A DNA stretch of 40,279 bases from a virus: the IMG/VR virus record IMGVR_UViG_3300007725_000009, positions 1 to 40,279 of that record, one strand, 5' to 3'. Positions 20,201-30,600 of this stretch are shown in pieces. The notes beneath the pieces were generated by a model that did no database searches, had not been told where the DNA came from, and was given only the letters and a program-made list of their open reading frames with translations. Position 1 is the stretch's first letter, and every line of letters starts with the position of its first letter. The translations under genes and the position numbers were made by a program.

Positions 20201-22430
20201 TTCTTCCGATGCGCTTGCCGCCCTCAAAGCATTAGTTGGGCTAACAGTTACTGCGGAAGTTGCGACCAACGTAGCAAAAATACAGGCTGTGTATCCTAAT
20301 GTCGGAGAGTTGTCTCTGGCATTGAGCATCCTTCGACTTGCGGTAGGTCTAGATGACGATACACCGCCAGAACAAATAGTCAACGACTGGGTTACTGGAA
20401 TTCCGGAAGGCGGTGTTTATCAACGTGCTGATATAAGTCAAAGCGGAAATATTGATGCCGACGACCTACAGAAGCTCGCATATTACGCTTATTATGAATA
20501 CGATCAAGCAGGCGTACACACGTTTGATGGGTTCTACTCTCAAGCAGATAAAGATAATATTGAAACGTTTTTGTTAGCTGAAGGTGGACCATTCCAAGAT
20601 TACTTAAACGTGACTGAAGTAGAGTTCACTAACTTAGTTCTTGCTTCACTCCCAGACTTTGAAGATACTTCTTCTGAAAAACTGAAATCGTTCCTACTAC
20701 AAGAAGACGTGGACTTCCCAGGTTTCTGTCGAGGCGACATAAACAACGATGGATTTATCGGCACAGACGATATGATTCTGTTGATGCGTCGAGCTTCAGG
20801 TTTAGAAGTTGAGCCTCAACAATTACGTTGGATCGACGAGACCATTGCCGAACCACTTATCGGTTCGATATGGAACCCATTGCTACAACAAGGTAATGGT
20901 AGCGGAGCGAAAGCTGTTGTCCGTTCAGTCGATGTTAATGGAGCAATAACTAGCCTAGATTTCAACTCTTTTGGTTGGGATTATCCCGAAACGTTTTCTT
21001 CAAGCGTTTCGCCTAAATTACTATCGGGCACCCCAGCAACAATAGCGTACAGTAATGATATTGTAGGTATAACGAACCCAGCTTACGTTGACCGACAAGG
21101 TTTCTTGTCAGATATAGTAAAAATTCATGATAATTTCTATTACCAAGACTATTCTTATGTAATTGATACTTCGGTCGACTTTACTGACTTTGAAGATATT
21201 GTTCTTCGTTCAGTTCATCCGGCTGGTATGAAAGTGTTTGGTCAACAAAGCATAAACGAAAGCATTGACGTTGAAGTTGGTGTCGACGAGGCTTTGGCTT
21301 TCCATTACAACCTGTTGTTCACATACTCCAACCCACTAGAATTGCCTTTAGTTGATGGCGTCGATAGCTACGGTGAAGCAGTATTCTTTGACGATAACAA
21401 TGACGATGAAACCTTTGCTATCTACAAAGATTTAACCCACACATATAATCGTGGGGACAACGTAGACAATATAGTTCAAGACGAAACTTGGTACTTCACC
21501 AAAGACCTCACTAAAGATTCCGGTCGCGGTGATAATGTAGACGACATAGTTCAAGACGAAACTTGGTACTTCACGAAAGACCTGACCAAAGAATCTGGGC
21601 GTGGCGATAATGTAGATGATATCGTTCAAGACGAAACTTGGTACTTCACCAAAGACCTTACACAAGACACTGGGCGTGGTGACGAAGTAGATAACCCTGT
21701 CGACGACGATACATTAATTATCCTTAAGGACTTATCGGAGGCTTCTGGTCGAGGCGACCGTATAGCACCAGAAAGAGTTGTTCAAGACGAAACTTGGGAA
21801 TTTGAGAAAGACCTTACTGAGGCAACCAACAGGGGCGACCGTATTGCCCCAGAAAGAGTTGTTCAAGACGAAACTTGGGAATTTGAGAAAGAACTTACTC
21901 AAGCTACTGGTCGAGGAGACGAAGTAGATAATCCAGTACAAGAAGATTACTGGAGTATGGGTAAAGCCCTTGTTGACCCAGCTGTCCTAGTTCGTGTGGA
22001 AACTCAAACTAATTTCATAACATTCGGATTGAACCCAAGCGCCAATAGGGATTCAAAGGCTGTTACAGGTTCTGTTCTTGGGAAAGACTTCATATTTGCT
22101 GAAGATAAATCAGAATTTATAGATACAATTGATAATAGCAGGTTTGACGATGTCATTGCCTTCTATAGAACTAAACTTCTTGGTCCAGAATTAATAGATC
22201 CTACAAGATTCGTTGATAATGGAACATACAATTTTGTAAATAAACCGCTCGTTTCATCTACTTCAATCCCTGGAAGTGTTGCTGAAATGAGTATAAATAA
22301 ACCATATAGCAGTCCAGCTGTTACGGCAGGAAGTTCTGTCGCTGGCACTAACTCTAGCCCCTATATACAATCAGGCGGATCGTATTTCGAAGATGTATTT
22401 GATTACGCGACCGACTACCAAAACTTTTAA
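17232..22430 (+). CDS. 7: giant baseplate wedge protein, gp7-like, with dockerin-like and tandem repeats
   Basis: The 1732-residue product sits in the gp7 place between gp6 and gp8; T4 gp7 is 1032 residues. Residues 1-125 (IPEDLVNVGGSFVEFIKKYY; IYATKGSLDSVKMLFRIMFG) are the wedge-anchoring part typical of marine phages. Residues about 340-980 are beta repeats of the type V-x-x-G-G-S-G-Y-x-x-P-P-x-V. Residues about 980-1195 contain three dockerin-like calcium loops, GDLNNSGSVSSSD, ADISQSGNIDADD and GDINNDGFIGTDD. From about 1395 to 1575 run 25-27-residue tandem repeats with QDETWYFTKDLT and RGD. The rest is Ser/Asn-rich. The wedge role is inferred from position and N-terminus; the middle probably projects outwards. 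Confidence 0.65.
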   Translation: MANKEQNRVPSVIPEDLVNVGGSFVEFIKKYYEFLNQDGMPSDIINSPSIQRDLTDAADNFLDTVHGEFGFGYPINKDSDRVNIIQNMSRIYATKGSLDSVKMLFRIMFGEEVEITLPKDYILKPSSGTWLSEYSIMADLASGDPYELIGKFAEVETNFPGSPPQTFEVEVNRVVNKGNNTYQIFFNRSFVGFFYNGSIIRLGDVKLIHKPSLSKILSIQDGGSGFRVGETFDVVSYERDNAYNDVLGIPDIYLREKITRRSRWGRRSRTYYRLIPVEYTRDITNESVDIDVRSDGTLTEQIQIETRLGTVEVTNIIRGNDKTVRVKYPNGTVTEVNEELSGYFSYVKVLDGGTGYTVPPEISITGGGNITTPAELDYTLKDGSLDEVFIDNAGAGYNDYPEVTIDAPYTAGATANSFITGDAVTSIAVVDGGFGYKYPPNVNITGDGIGARAEAVINSRGVVTAINVTDGGSGYSSAPTVTMALPTDQHNAILEPVIVDGEITSVDIVYPGYNYDLNNRRSYRVTFVRTSAVTGTVDDGVTASAKVEFDLNGSVTAVVMDTFGTNYASATAGVYIPAQNVSGGVRATATLNVDHSTGGIASLSSISTGYGYEGVDAIESGSGTPTRRASYSVEITGGVISAVEVDEAGSGYLYPELTVEDSGANPGSGARIYPIYKNGGLDEIIVLNGGTGYNVGNTGIADIPGFTVQPSLFFSYDSNGTITNVEVTDPGSGLDTPSISLYDGASTPLVTAVVYPRVYLGSILDVEISSGGSGYSCPEAVVSGFTTDPALLDVVTLNGYVTDVVISDPGSLYTPVITLISANKVTGTDAVIVPETSGGSLVGTTIVERGTNYSPRAVISVGGNVEINEVASIYPVVSSVDSSIESVEVVVRGQGYDPVRTTVTIESDQGDGAVIQAIVVPEGGSVTPNLDINWDAIADALTSLANFDPTGEGIVDTGFANEFAVFLGSLDTSVEPPRRYGDLNNSGSVSSSDALAALKALVGLTVTAEVATNVAKIQAVYPNVGELSLALSILRLAVGLDDDTPPEQIVNDWVTGIPEGGVYQRADISQSGNIDADDLQKLAYYAYYEYDQAGVHTFDGFYSQADKDNIETFLLAEGGPFQDYLNVTEVEFTNLVLASLPDFEDTSSEKLKSFLLQEDVDFPGFCRGDINNDGFIGTDDMILLMRRASGLEVEPQQLRWIDETIAEPLIGSIWNPLLQQGNGSGAKAVVRSVDVNGAITSLDFNSFGWDYPETFSSSVSPKLLSGTPATIAYSNDIVGITNPAYVDRQGFLSDIVKIHDNFYYQDYSYVIDTSVDFTDFEDIVLRSVHPAGMKVFGQQSINESIDVEVGVDEALAFHYNLLFTYSNPLELPLVDGVDSYGEAVFFDDNNDDETFAIYKDLTHTYNRGDNVDNIVQDETWYFTKDLTKDSGRGDNVDDIVQDETWYFTKDLTKESGRGDNVDDIVQDETWYFTKDLTQDTGRGDEVDNPVDDDTLIILKDLSEASGRGDRIAPERVVQDETWEFEKDLTEATNRGDRIAPERVVQDETWEFEKELTQATGRGDEVDNPVQEDYWSMGKALVDPAVLVRVETQTNFITFGLNPSANRDSKAVTGSVLGKDFIFAEDKSEFIDTIDNSRFDDVIAFYRTKLLGPELIDPTRFVDNGTYNFVNKPLVSSTSIPGSVAEMSINKPYSSPAVTAGSSVAGTNSSPYIQSGGSYFEDVFDYATDYQNF
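21440..21950 (+). repeat. tandem DNA repeats (75-81 bp units) in gp7-like gene
   Basis: GTTCAAGACGAAACTTGG recurs at 21474, 21549, 21624, 21780 and 21861: steps of 75, 75, 156 (two units) and 81 bases. Each unit encodes 25-27 residues. The first three share long stretches of nearly identical DNA, which points to recent duplication; the later ones carry the variant R-G-D-R-I-A-P-E-R-V. Confidence 0.85.
22292..22299 (+). promoter_or_regulatory. internal T4-type late promoter motif
   Basis: TATAAATA lies near the end of the gp7-like gene, 150 bases before the gene at 22449. It is a possible secondary late promoter for that gene and gp8. Confidence 0.35.
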
Positions 22431-22448
22431 AACCGGAGTAATTCTTAA

Positions 22449-22943
22449 ATGAAAAAAGCAGAATTCGTAAGTGCTAATGGTAAACTTTCTATTAGCAAAA
22501 CCAGTGGACGTACTGGCGAAACTGAAGTTGTTTACACAGAGAACCTTGTCGTTGATATAGGTCTTAAATGGATCGCTGCGCGCATGACCACTGGTCTATC
22601 TTCTGCGGCAGATATCACAGCAATGGGGGTGGGGACAAGCGACGTTGAAGCAGCAAAAGGTCAGCAAAAACTTATCGCTGAAGTTCACCGCAACTCTCTA
22701 CAGTCACCTGTATCACTAACTGTCGACGATGACTTCACCATCATCGCTTCAGCACTTTTTGGTGTTGATGAAGCAAATGCTGCCCTAACAGAAGCTGGTC
22801 TATTTACTAGCACTACAGATAACGCTGGTGGCGCAACTGTAGATAACTGTATGGTTTGTCGTACTACTTTCCCTGTAGTAACTAAAGAGCAAGGCGATAC
22901 TATCACTATCACTTGGACTATCCAGATTACTCCAAACCCATAA
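22449..22943 (+). CDS. tail-associated domain protein, paralogue of the 37609 gene
   Basis: The 164-residue product shares its whole layout with the protein at 37609-38094. Both have an N-terminal strand region, then G-x-K/E-W-I-A-A-R-M, M-x-V-G-T, an L-I/L-A-E-V stretch, A-L-T/Q-E-A-G-L/I-F, and an end M-V/L-C-R-T-T-F-x-x-V-T-K-x-x-G-D-T-x-x-I-T-W-T. Such domains are common in phage and prophage tail regions, but I know no assigned function; beta-rich fibre or collar protein is a fair guess. It is placed unusually, between the wedge genes gp7 and gp8. Ribosome-binding site GGAG at 22434-22437. Confidence 0.6.
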   Translation: MKKAEFVSANGKLSISKTSGRTGETEVVYTENLVVDIGLKWIAARMTTGLSSAADITAMGVGTSDVEAAKGQQKLIAEVHRNSLQSPVSLTVDDDFTIIASALFGVDEANAALTEAGLFTSTTDNAGGATVDNCMVCRTTFPVVTKEQGDTITITWTIQITPNP

Positions 22944-22964
22944 TTTAGATTGGAGTAAATAGTC

Positions 22965-24650
22965 ATGCCAACGGTACTAAAGAATGATATACATGCTAAT
23001 ATAGCATCTATCGTCTACGAAGGTATTCGAACAAACACGACTAGGGCTTTCTTCTTCCTGGGGCGTCCTTTGCCCTGGGAAGGGGATGGCGATCAACTAG
23101 CCCCCATACCAACAGCAGACCGAAAGTTTGAGTATGAAACACGTCAAGGTATAATTGGCATGCGTCCAATTACATCTACTGACGTCTCATTCGTTATCCC
23201 AAGGGAAGATTGGAAATCCGGTACAATATACGATATGTATGATACCAGATACTCGGCATCATTCCCAGCACCTTCTTTAGCCGAAGATATCGCTGACGCT
23301 AAAATGTTTGTTGTTACTGACGAATATAACATTTACAAATGTATATCAAACAACTACGGCAAACCATCGACTGTCAAACCTACAGGTACTGATACAGACT
23401 ATATTGGTCCGTTTGAAGACGGGTACATTTGGAAGTACATGGCGACTATAGGTCTAATCCCTAGATCTAAATTCGCAACCTCAGAATATATTCCAGTAGA
23501 AAAAGCCGTTGCTGGTCGCTACCTAACTCAAAGGATTGAATTGGGCAGTTTTACTGGAGGTCAAGGATATCAGTCTGAACACACATATGTGACAGTTAGC
23601 GGTAATGCTGGAGCCTTCGGCGCTGAGATCTCTCTCACTATCGACGAATCTAACGGTCCTGGGGATCCAGGTACTATAACAGCAGTAACAATTCTAAATC
23701 CTGGTGAAAACTATACTTCGGCAACAGCGAATATAAACCAAGACGAGGGGTTTGTCACTGGTACTGGCGGTAGCATAACGCTTGACCTCAATGAAGGTGA
23801 TGTGACTAGCACTCAGGCTGGTGTTGAATTAGGTGCTGTTGATGGTGACATCAGTTTTGTTTACGTCAACGATGGTGGTTCAGGTTATTCAAACCAAACA
23901 ACCCTAACAATTGTAGGAAACGGTGTTAATGGTGCTTGTACCCCAGTTATAGACCCTGAAACTGGGACTATAACTTCAGTGACAATCACCGATCATGGCG
24001 AAAAATACACTCAAGCGGAAGTTCAAATATATGACCCTCTTGGCACTGGATCTGGCGCTTCAATAGACGTTATTATATCTCCGGTTGGCGGACATGGTCG
24101 AAACATCATAGAAGAGTCTTACGCATCAATACTTGGCTTCCAGGTTAGTACTGAAAACGACAGCAACCAAGGCGTTGCTTTGAGGAACGATTACCGTCAA
24201 AGCGGGTTGATATTTTATCCAAGGAAATATGTAGTTGCTGACGAGACGCAATTACCTGTTTATTCTGAAGGTTCTTGTTGTTTCCTACTTAACGTAGAAA
24301 GTCAATCACTATCAAAACAAGATTTTGAGCTTGATGAAATTCTATACGAATCCGCTACAAGAACGCCTTATAACATTGTTGCGGTTGAAGACCTTAAGGA
24401 TGGATCTTCAAATGTTATTGGTGTTAAATTACTTGTACAACAAGCTGATGATATTCCACCGGAAGCTGGAGACGTCCTATTGAGGGACGACCTAACCACA
24501 ATCGCTGTCACCGTTGGTTCTAATGAGGGTGATATTGTATACCCTCAGATTGATAAATTTTCAGGTTCGATGGTGTTTATAAATAACCGTACACCGTTCC
24601 GTAAAAGTGCGGCACAGATTGTAAACTTGAGAACATTCATCAAATTCTAA
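22965..24650 (+). CDS. 8: baseplate wedge protein, gp8-like
   Basis: The 561-residue product shares with T4 gp8 (334 aa) the opening with R-x-F-F-F-L-G-R and W, the segment GPFEDGYIWKYMATI (residues about 147-161), and the signature P-V-G-G-H-G-R-N (residue about 372 on). The end is NRTPFRKSAAQIVNLRTFIKF. About 200 extra residues (190-375) form G-S-G-Y-type beta repeats like those of the gp7-like protein, inserted before the P-V-G-G-H-G motif. In T4, gp8 dimers clamp the wedge and bind gp10. It follows the paralogue gene by 21 bases. Confidence 0.75.
   Translation: MPTVLKNDIHANIASIVYEGIRTNTTRAFFFLGRPLPWEGDGDQLAPIPTADRKFEYETRQGIIGMRPITSTDVSFVIPREDWKSGTIYDMYDTRYSASFPAPSLAEDIADAKMFVVTDEYNIYKCISNNYGKPSTVKPTGTDTDYIGPFEDGYIWKYMATIGLIPRSKFATSEYIPVEKAVAGRYLTQRIELGSFTGGQGYQSEHTYVTVSGNAGAFGAEISLTIDESNGPGDPGTITAVTILNPGENYTSATANINQDEGFVTGTGGSITLDLNEGDVTSTQAGVELGAVDGDISFVYVNDGGSGYSNQTTLTIVGNGVNGACTPVIDPETGTITSVTITDHGEKYTQAEVQIYDPLGTGSGASIDVIISPVGGHGRNIIEESYASILGFQVSTENDSNQGVALRNDYRQSGLIFYPRKYVVADETQLPVYSEGSCCFLLNVESQSLSKQDFELDEILYESATRTPYNIVAVEDLKDGSSNVIGVKLLVQQADDIPPEAGDVLLRDDLTTIAVTVGSNEGDIVYPQIDKFSGSMVFINNRTPFRKSAAQIVNLRTFIKF
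24578..24585 (+). promoter_or_regulatory. internal T4-type late promoter for the giant structural gene
   Basis: TATAAATA lies near the end of gp8, 89 bases upstream of the 2431-codon gene. Transcription would start near 24592, giving a leader of about 80 bases. Confidence 0.45.
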
Positions 24651-24673
24651 GATGAGCATTGGAGAAAATGTAG

Positions 24674-27600
24674 ATGGCAGTAAATTTAGAAGGTGCGCCA
24701 TATTATGACGATTACTTAGAGGATAAACAGTTTTACCGAATTCTGTTTAAACCTGGAGTTTCCGTCCAAGCGCGAGAGCTTACCCAGATGCAAACGATCA
24801 TACAAAAACAGATCGAGCGTCATGGTAGGCATATTTTCAAAGATGGTGCGGCTGTATTAGACGGCACCTTTTCGTATGTAAACAACTTTAATGCGGTAAA
24901 ACTTAATCCCGCAAACGGTTCTTTTATCGTAAACGAATACCTTGATCAACTAGTCGGAAAGACTATTGTTGGTCGAGAAACTGGTATTGTTGCCCGAGTG
25001 ATTACTTACGAAGAGCGCACCGAGACCGACCCACCAACAATATATGTTTCGTATGTCAACGCATCTAAAGACCGTGTAACATCTACATTTGCCGATAACG
25101 AAGAATTATATTCTACAAGCGAAACTACAATCAACGGTATCGCCAAAGGGTTTACTGTAGCGGTCACTGCTACTAATAACGCAAAAGCGGTCGCTTCATC
25201 TGCTGCTATCACCAAAGGCGTTTACTTCGTAAAAGGTCACTTTGTACTAGTAGACGAACAGCGCATTGTAATTTCTAAGTATGACAATAAACCAAACGCA
25301 AGGATTGGTCTAAAGGTCGTAGAGTCTATTGTTACTGCTTCTGAGGACGATAGCCTTCTAGATAATGCTAGTGGTACTCCTAACAACTCTGCTATAGGCG
25401 CAGACCGTTACTCTTTAGATTTGGTGCTAACGCATATTCCTCTGGATTCCACTGATGATGCCGATTTTATCGAACTATCTCGAGTTGTTAATGGTGTCCA
25501 ACAAGCTAAAGCTAAACCAACTGAATATTCAGTACTTGAAGAAAACCTTGCTCGCCGAACTTTCGACGAATCAGGGGATTACATTGTCAAACCATTCTCG
25601 TACAAGATCAGAGAATCTTTGGACGACGGTATTAATGGCGGTGTATATGAAGTGGACCAGACTACTGAAGACGGGAATACGCCTTCGAACGATTTGATGA
25701 CGCTTCAAATCTCTCCAGGTAAAGCGTATGTTCGAGGTTATGAAATCGAAACAGTTGTACCTCGTTTCATTGATATCGAAAAACCTCGAGACACGAAACG
25801 TGTTGATGGCGCAATTTCTACTATGGAAGTCGGCAACTACATTCGAGTCAATAAAGTAGTTGGTATGCCTGATACTGTTGGCGCTTCTTCTGAGATTCAA
25901 GACTACCCAGTCGTGAACCTTTATGACCAACCTGGAGCAACTGGTGAAATAATCGGACAGGCGCGTGTACGTGGCTTTGAATTCGATAGCGGAAACCAAG
26001 CTTCCGACAACGATGTATTCGGCGAAAACGATCAGTTCAAGCTTTTCCTATTTGATGTTAAAATAGGCACTAAACTTGTGATGAACGATTCTCTTGTTGC
26101 ATCGCAGCTTACAGTCGGTTCTTACATTACTGGTGTCACTTCTAGGTCAAGTGGTTATGTCCGCGAGATCGATACTGACAACAACGTTATTTGGGTCAAC
26201 TCAGCCACAGGTAAATTCATTACTGGTACTAATGGCGAGAACATAACTTCAAATAATAGCGCAGAAACTAATAACCTAGTCACAAACTCCGGTTCAACAG
26301 CCTTGAAGATTTCTTCTGCTGTTTACAATACGTTTGAATATGTTAAAAGTTTTTCTCTTTCTGACGCAGAAGACGTTGCTTCAGGCGGTCTTGGTGCTGG
26401 GGCAACAACATTCCAAGCTGATTCTGTACTAGAACGTTCAACTCAAATCTCAGGGTTTGTGTCAACCACGGCTGCTTCGGCAACAATCAACGGCTTCAAT
26501 ACCCTATTTGAGCAAGACCTTCGTGTCGGTGACGCAATTTCTATACCTTCTGGGGCTGGTGGCGTTAATCAGATATTCTATATCTCTCAGATTAATTCTA
26601 ACACCAGTTTGACAATTGATGCCGCAACATCAACTACTACCGAAAACCCAGACGGACTACCAGATGTAAGCGTATCTTCTGTCGCTGCTTATCGCAGACG
26701 TTCAGTACTGAACGACCAAGATAAAAACATCTTGGTTCGCAAACTTGCTACCGATTACATCTCAACGCTTAAACCAGACGGAATCAACGTAAATACAATT
26801 GCGGCTACAGTTCGCGAAGAATTCGTTGAATCTGCTAATGAAGGTAAAATTTCAATAAGCGCGGCAGGTAGATTCTCTGCTGAATCCAACTACAACTACC
26901 AAGTTGTTGTATTAAATCCTGGTGTTGGGGCTTCTGCTTCTGCTGGCGATTATGTTAACATGGAAAATGCTGGTGTGTCAATTACTGGTGCCGATACTGG
27001 TAGCAGCAAAATTGAAATCAATGTACCAGTTAGCATTATCGGTTCTGGTTCTTCTGTACCAGTAAAAGTAATCGCAACTTACACCAAAACCAATGCTGCT
27101 CCGAAATCTAAGAGTGCAGCAATCAATAAACTATTGGTCCGTAACATCTCTGGAGTTGCTGACTATGGTACTAGCACAAACCATAGAGATTGGTCTCTTG
27201 GTACTGCTGACGTTTATAAGTTGTTGGCTGTGTATGATTCTGGTACTGTCGGAACTGCCCCTACTATTCCGAACATCGTATACAACAATTTGTCTGGAAG
27301 TCAGTTCCAGCAAGGCGAGCTCCTTGTAGGTGAAGATTCTGGCGCAGTTGCTATGTACATTGAAAATGTCAATAGTACATTAAGAGTTGTGCCTCAGAGT
27401 AACACCAGATTCGTTGCTGGCGAGTTAGTTACTGCCCAATCGAGCGGTATCACTTTCAACGTCACTTCTTACGAAAAGGGAAGTACTAATATTACTGGCC
27501 AGTTCCTTCTTGACACTGGACAGCGCGATAACATATACGATATAGCAAAACTTGTTAAGAAGAACGTTTCGTTCAAACCTACTGGCGATGTTGTTGTATT

Positions 27601-30600
27601 GTTTAAATCGTTCTCTCATGGTACTGGCGATTTCTTTACTGTCGACTCTTACTTCGGTTCTGTTGATTACTCTGAGATCCCTCAGTATAACTCGACTCGC
27701 GTTGATACCGAAACTCGTGACCCTGACGGTAACTATGACCTAGAATCTTGTGTTGACTTCCGCCCACGTGTTGCTGACGCTATTACTGCGGTGGATGGGA
27801 CTAGCGGATTCAAATACGTAAATGCGCCTTCTTTGGACTTCAATAACCGTAACTTCTCAGGCTTGGGGTCTTCTGTAAGCCTAGTTCCTGCAGATAACTC
27901 AAACTTCTTGTACGATTATGAATACTATTTGCGTAGGAATGATTCAATTTTCTTGACTAAGAAAGGTAAATTCGTCCACGTAAAAGGTATACCAAGCGAA
28001 CAACCTAACCGTCCTCTTGATATAGAGAATGCTATCCGCTTGATTGATATCGACATGGCTCCTTATGCTTCTGATGTTTATAATGAAGTCCTTGTTAAAA
28101 AGACTAGACATAAACGTTATACAATGAAGGATATTAGTCGCCTTGAAGATCGAATCAGCACCCTTGAATATTACACTTCTTTGACTCTACTTGAAAAAGA
28201 CGCTGCTTCTCTACAGGTTAAAGACGCGAACGGTCTAGACCGTTTTAAATCTGGATTTGTAGTTGATAACTTTGCTGGTCATGCGACTGGTGACGTTCTA
28301 GCTCGCGATTACCGCTGTGCTATGGACATGTCTTCTCGAGTTTTGAGACCTAAGTATTCGATGCGAAATATAGCATTGACAGAAAATGATCTTGAAGGAT
28401 CTAACTACAAGGTCACTGGCAATATCGCTACTCTCGATTACGAAAACGTTGTTTCTATAGAACAGGTTTATGCTTCTCGTATTGAAAACCTAAACCCAGT
28501 ATTGAATTTCTCTTGGGCTGGACGAGTTAAATTAGAACCTTCTTCTGACGAATGGTTTGAAATTAACCGCCTACCTGATATTACAATCAACCAGGAAGGT
28601 AACTTCAATACAGTTTTGGCTCAGAACGCGAATGCCCTTGGTACAATCTGGGATGCCCCAACACTACAATGGAGCGGAAATACCACAACATCTTCCACGG
28701 AATGGAGAGAAACACAGTTCGGTAATGGTCCTAACGGTGCGCGTGCCCCACGTCGAATATTGAGAACTACAACTACTACAGAAACTGGTACCGCAACGCG
28801 GACTGGTGTTTCTACTCAGGTAGTGCAGCAGATCGATATTGAGTCTCAAGGCGATGCTCTGTTGTCATCTGAACTTATCCCATACATGCGCTCTCGCGAT
28901 ATCTACTTTGAAGCAAATGGTCTTAAACCGTTCACTCGTGTTTACCCATTCTTCGATAAAGTTAATGTTAGCAATTATGTACAACGTGCTACTGGCGCGT
29001 ATGAACCTATAGATCCTAATGCAGTGAAAGTTGCTACTGTCGGCGATAAGAAGTGGACTAAGATATCTAAAGTCGAGATCTTCTATGACGGTAACAGAAT
29101 TGTTAATACAATATACCTACAATGGAAACAGAACCCAGACGACGATTGGCGTCTGATTGGGCGTGTAGCTTCCGAAAACTCAGGCGGTGTCGCTTCTCCT
29201 AATGGATACAATGTTGCTGCGTTTAATCTGGGAACAGATAGCTATGTAGAACCAAACGAGAACGGGTTGGTCTACTTCCGCGTACTTGTTAACCGTCGTA
29301 ACATGAACATCCCTGCCTCAGACGGCAGCTATGGTGGCGCTTACACTGAGTACCTTTCCGTTCAGTTAAGTGAAATACGTTCTTATGCTGTATTGGAAAA
29401 CCCTGCTGAAGCTGAAGAAGGCACTGATCCAAACTACTACTTGTTGGACAACCCTACTCGCGCTGAAGTTACTTCCACTTTCAATATATCGAAAAAGAGT
29501 TGGGAATGGATCGTACCATGGTACGATAGTTTCATTAGAGGATACCCAGGGGTTTCTAAACTTGCCGACCAGTCTGGTTCAGCTAAAAACTTGTTCGATG
29601 GCGTTGTAAACTATGACTCCAACCGTTCAAATTTATCTGAAGCCTATGCATCTAACTCTAGACATGATATCGTGGTTGAGTGGAAGATGCGCGGTGGCGT
29701 TTCTTCAAGCGGTGCTGCAGAAGAGTTGTTTATATCTCCAGATAATATTTCTCTCGACGATGGCGCACTGGTTACTGACGGTGCCGGTCGAGTTGCTGGT
29801 GTATTCACAATCCCTGACTCTACTATAGCTGGTAATCCTGCGTTCTTGACAGGTGAACGTCTGTTCCGCCTATCTTCATCTCCGACTAATGCCGATGAAG
29901 GTGTTGAAACATTCGCTCAGGCTCCATATACTGCTAAAGGTATTCTGGAAACGCGCCAAGAAACTTTCACAGCCACTCGTAACGGTGTTGTGACAACTAG
30001 GGACGTCAGTGAAACGGTGAACGTTTCTCGAGTAGTTGACAGAACTACTACCCAAATTGGTTGGTGGGACCCTCTAGCTCAGTCAATCATGCCTTCTACT
30101 GAAGGTGGCGAGTTCGTCACTAAGGTTGAAGTATTCTTCCATAGTAAAGACCCTAGCCTACCAGTAACATGTGAACTTCGCGAGATGGTTAATGGTTACC
30201 CAACAACCAAAGTTCTTCCAATGGCGTCTAAGACTCTTACTCCTGATGAAGTATATACTGACCCATTGAAAGGTGAAGTTGGTACGAGTTTCGTATTCGA
30301 TTCTCCGATCTACCTACCTCAGAACGTAGAAGTTGCTATTGTACTTTGGACCGATTCCGACAAATACTTGACTTGGATTAGTCGAATGGGTGATAAGGAT
30401 ACTAATGGTCGTACGATTTCTGAACAGCCTTACCTTGGTGTGTTGTTTAAATCGCAGAACAACTCAACTTGGACTGCTTATGATTATGAAGACCTCAAGT
30501 TTAGAGTATATCGCGCCAAGTTTGATATTTCTCAGCCTGCAACTATTGTCCTAGAAAACGATAGTGATAAAATGGTCGAGCAAATTCGAAACTTTAACCC

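Noticed and set aside
21440-21950. CRISPR-like array
   Set aside because: The 75-81-bp periodic repeats are coding tandem repeats in frame with the gp7-like protein, with no unique spacers and no cas genes.
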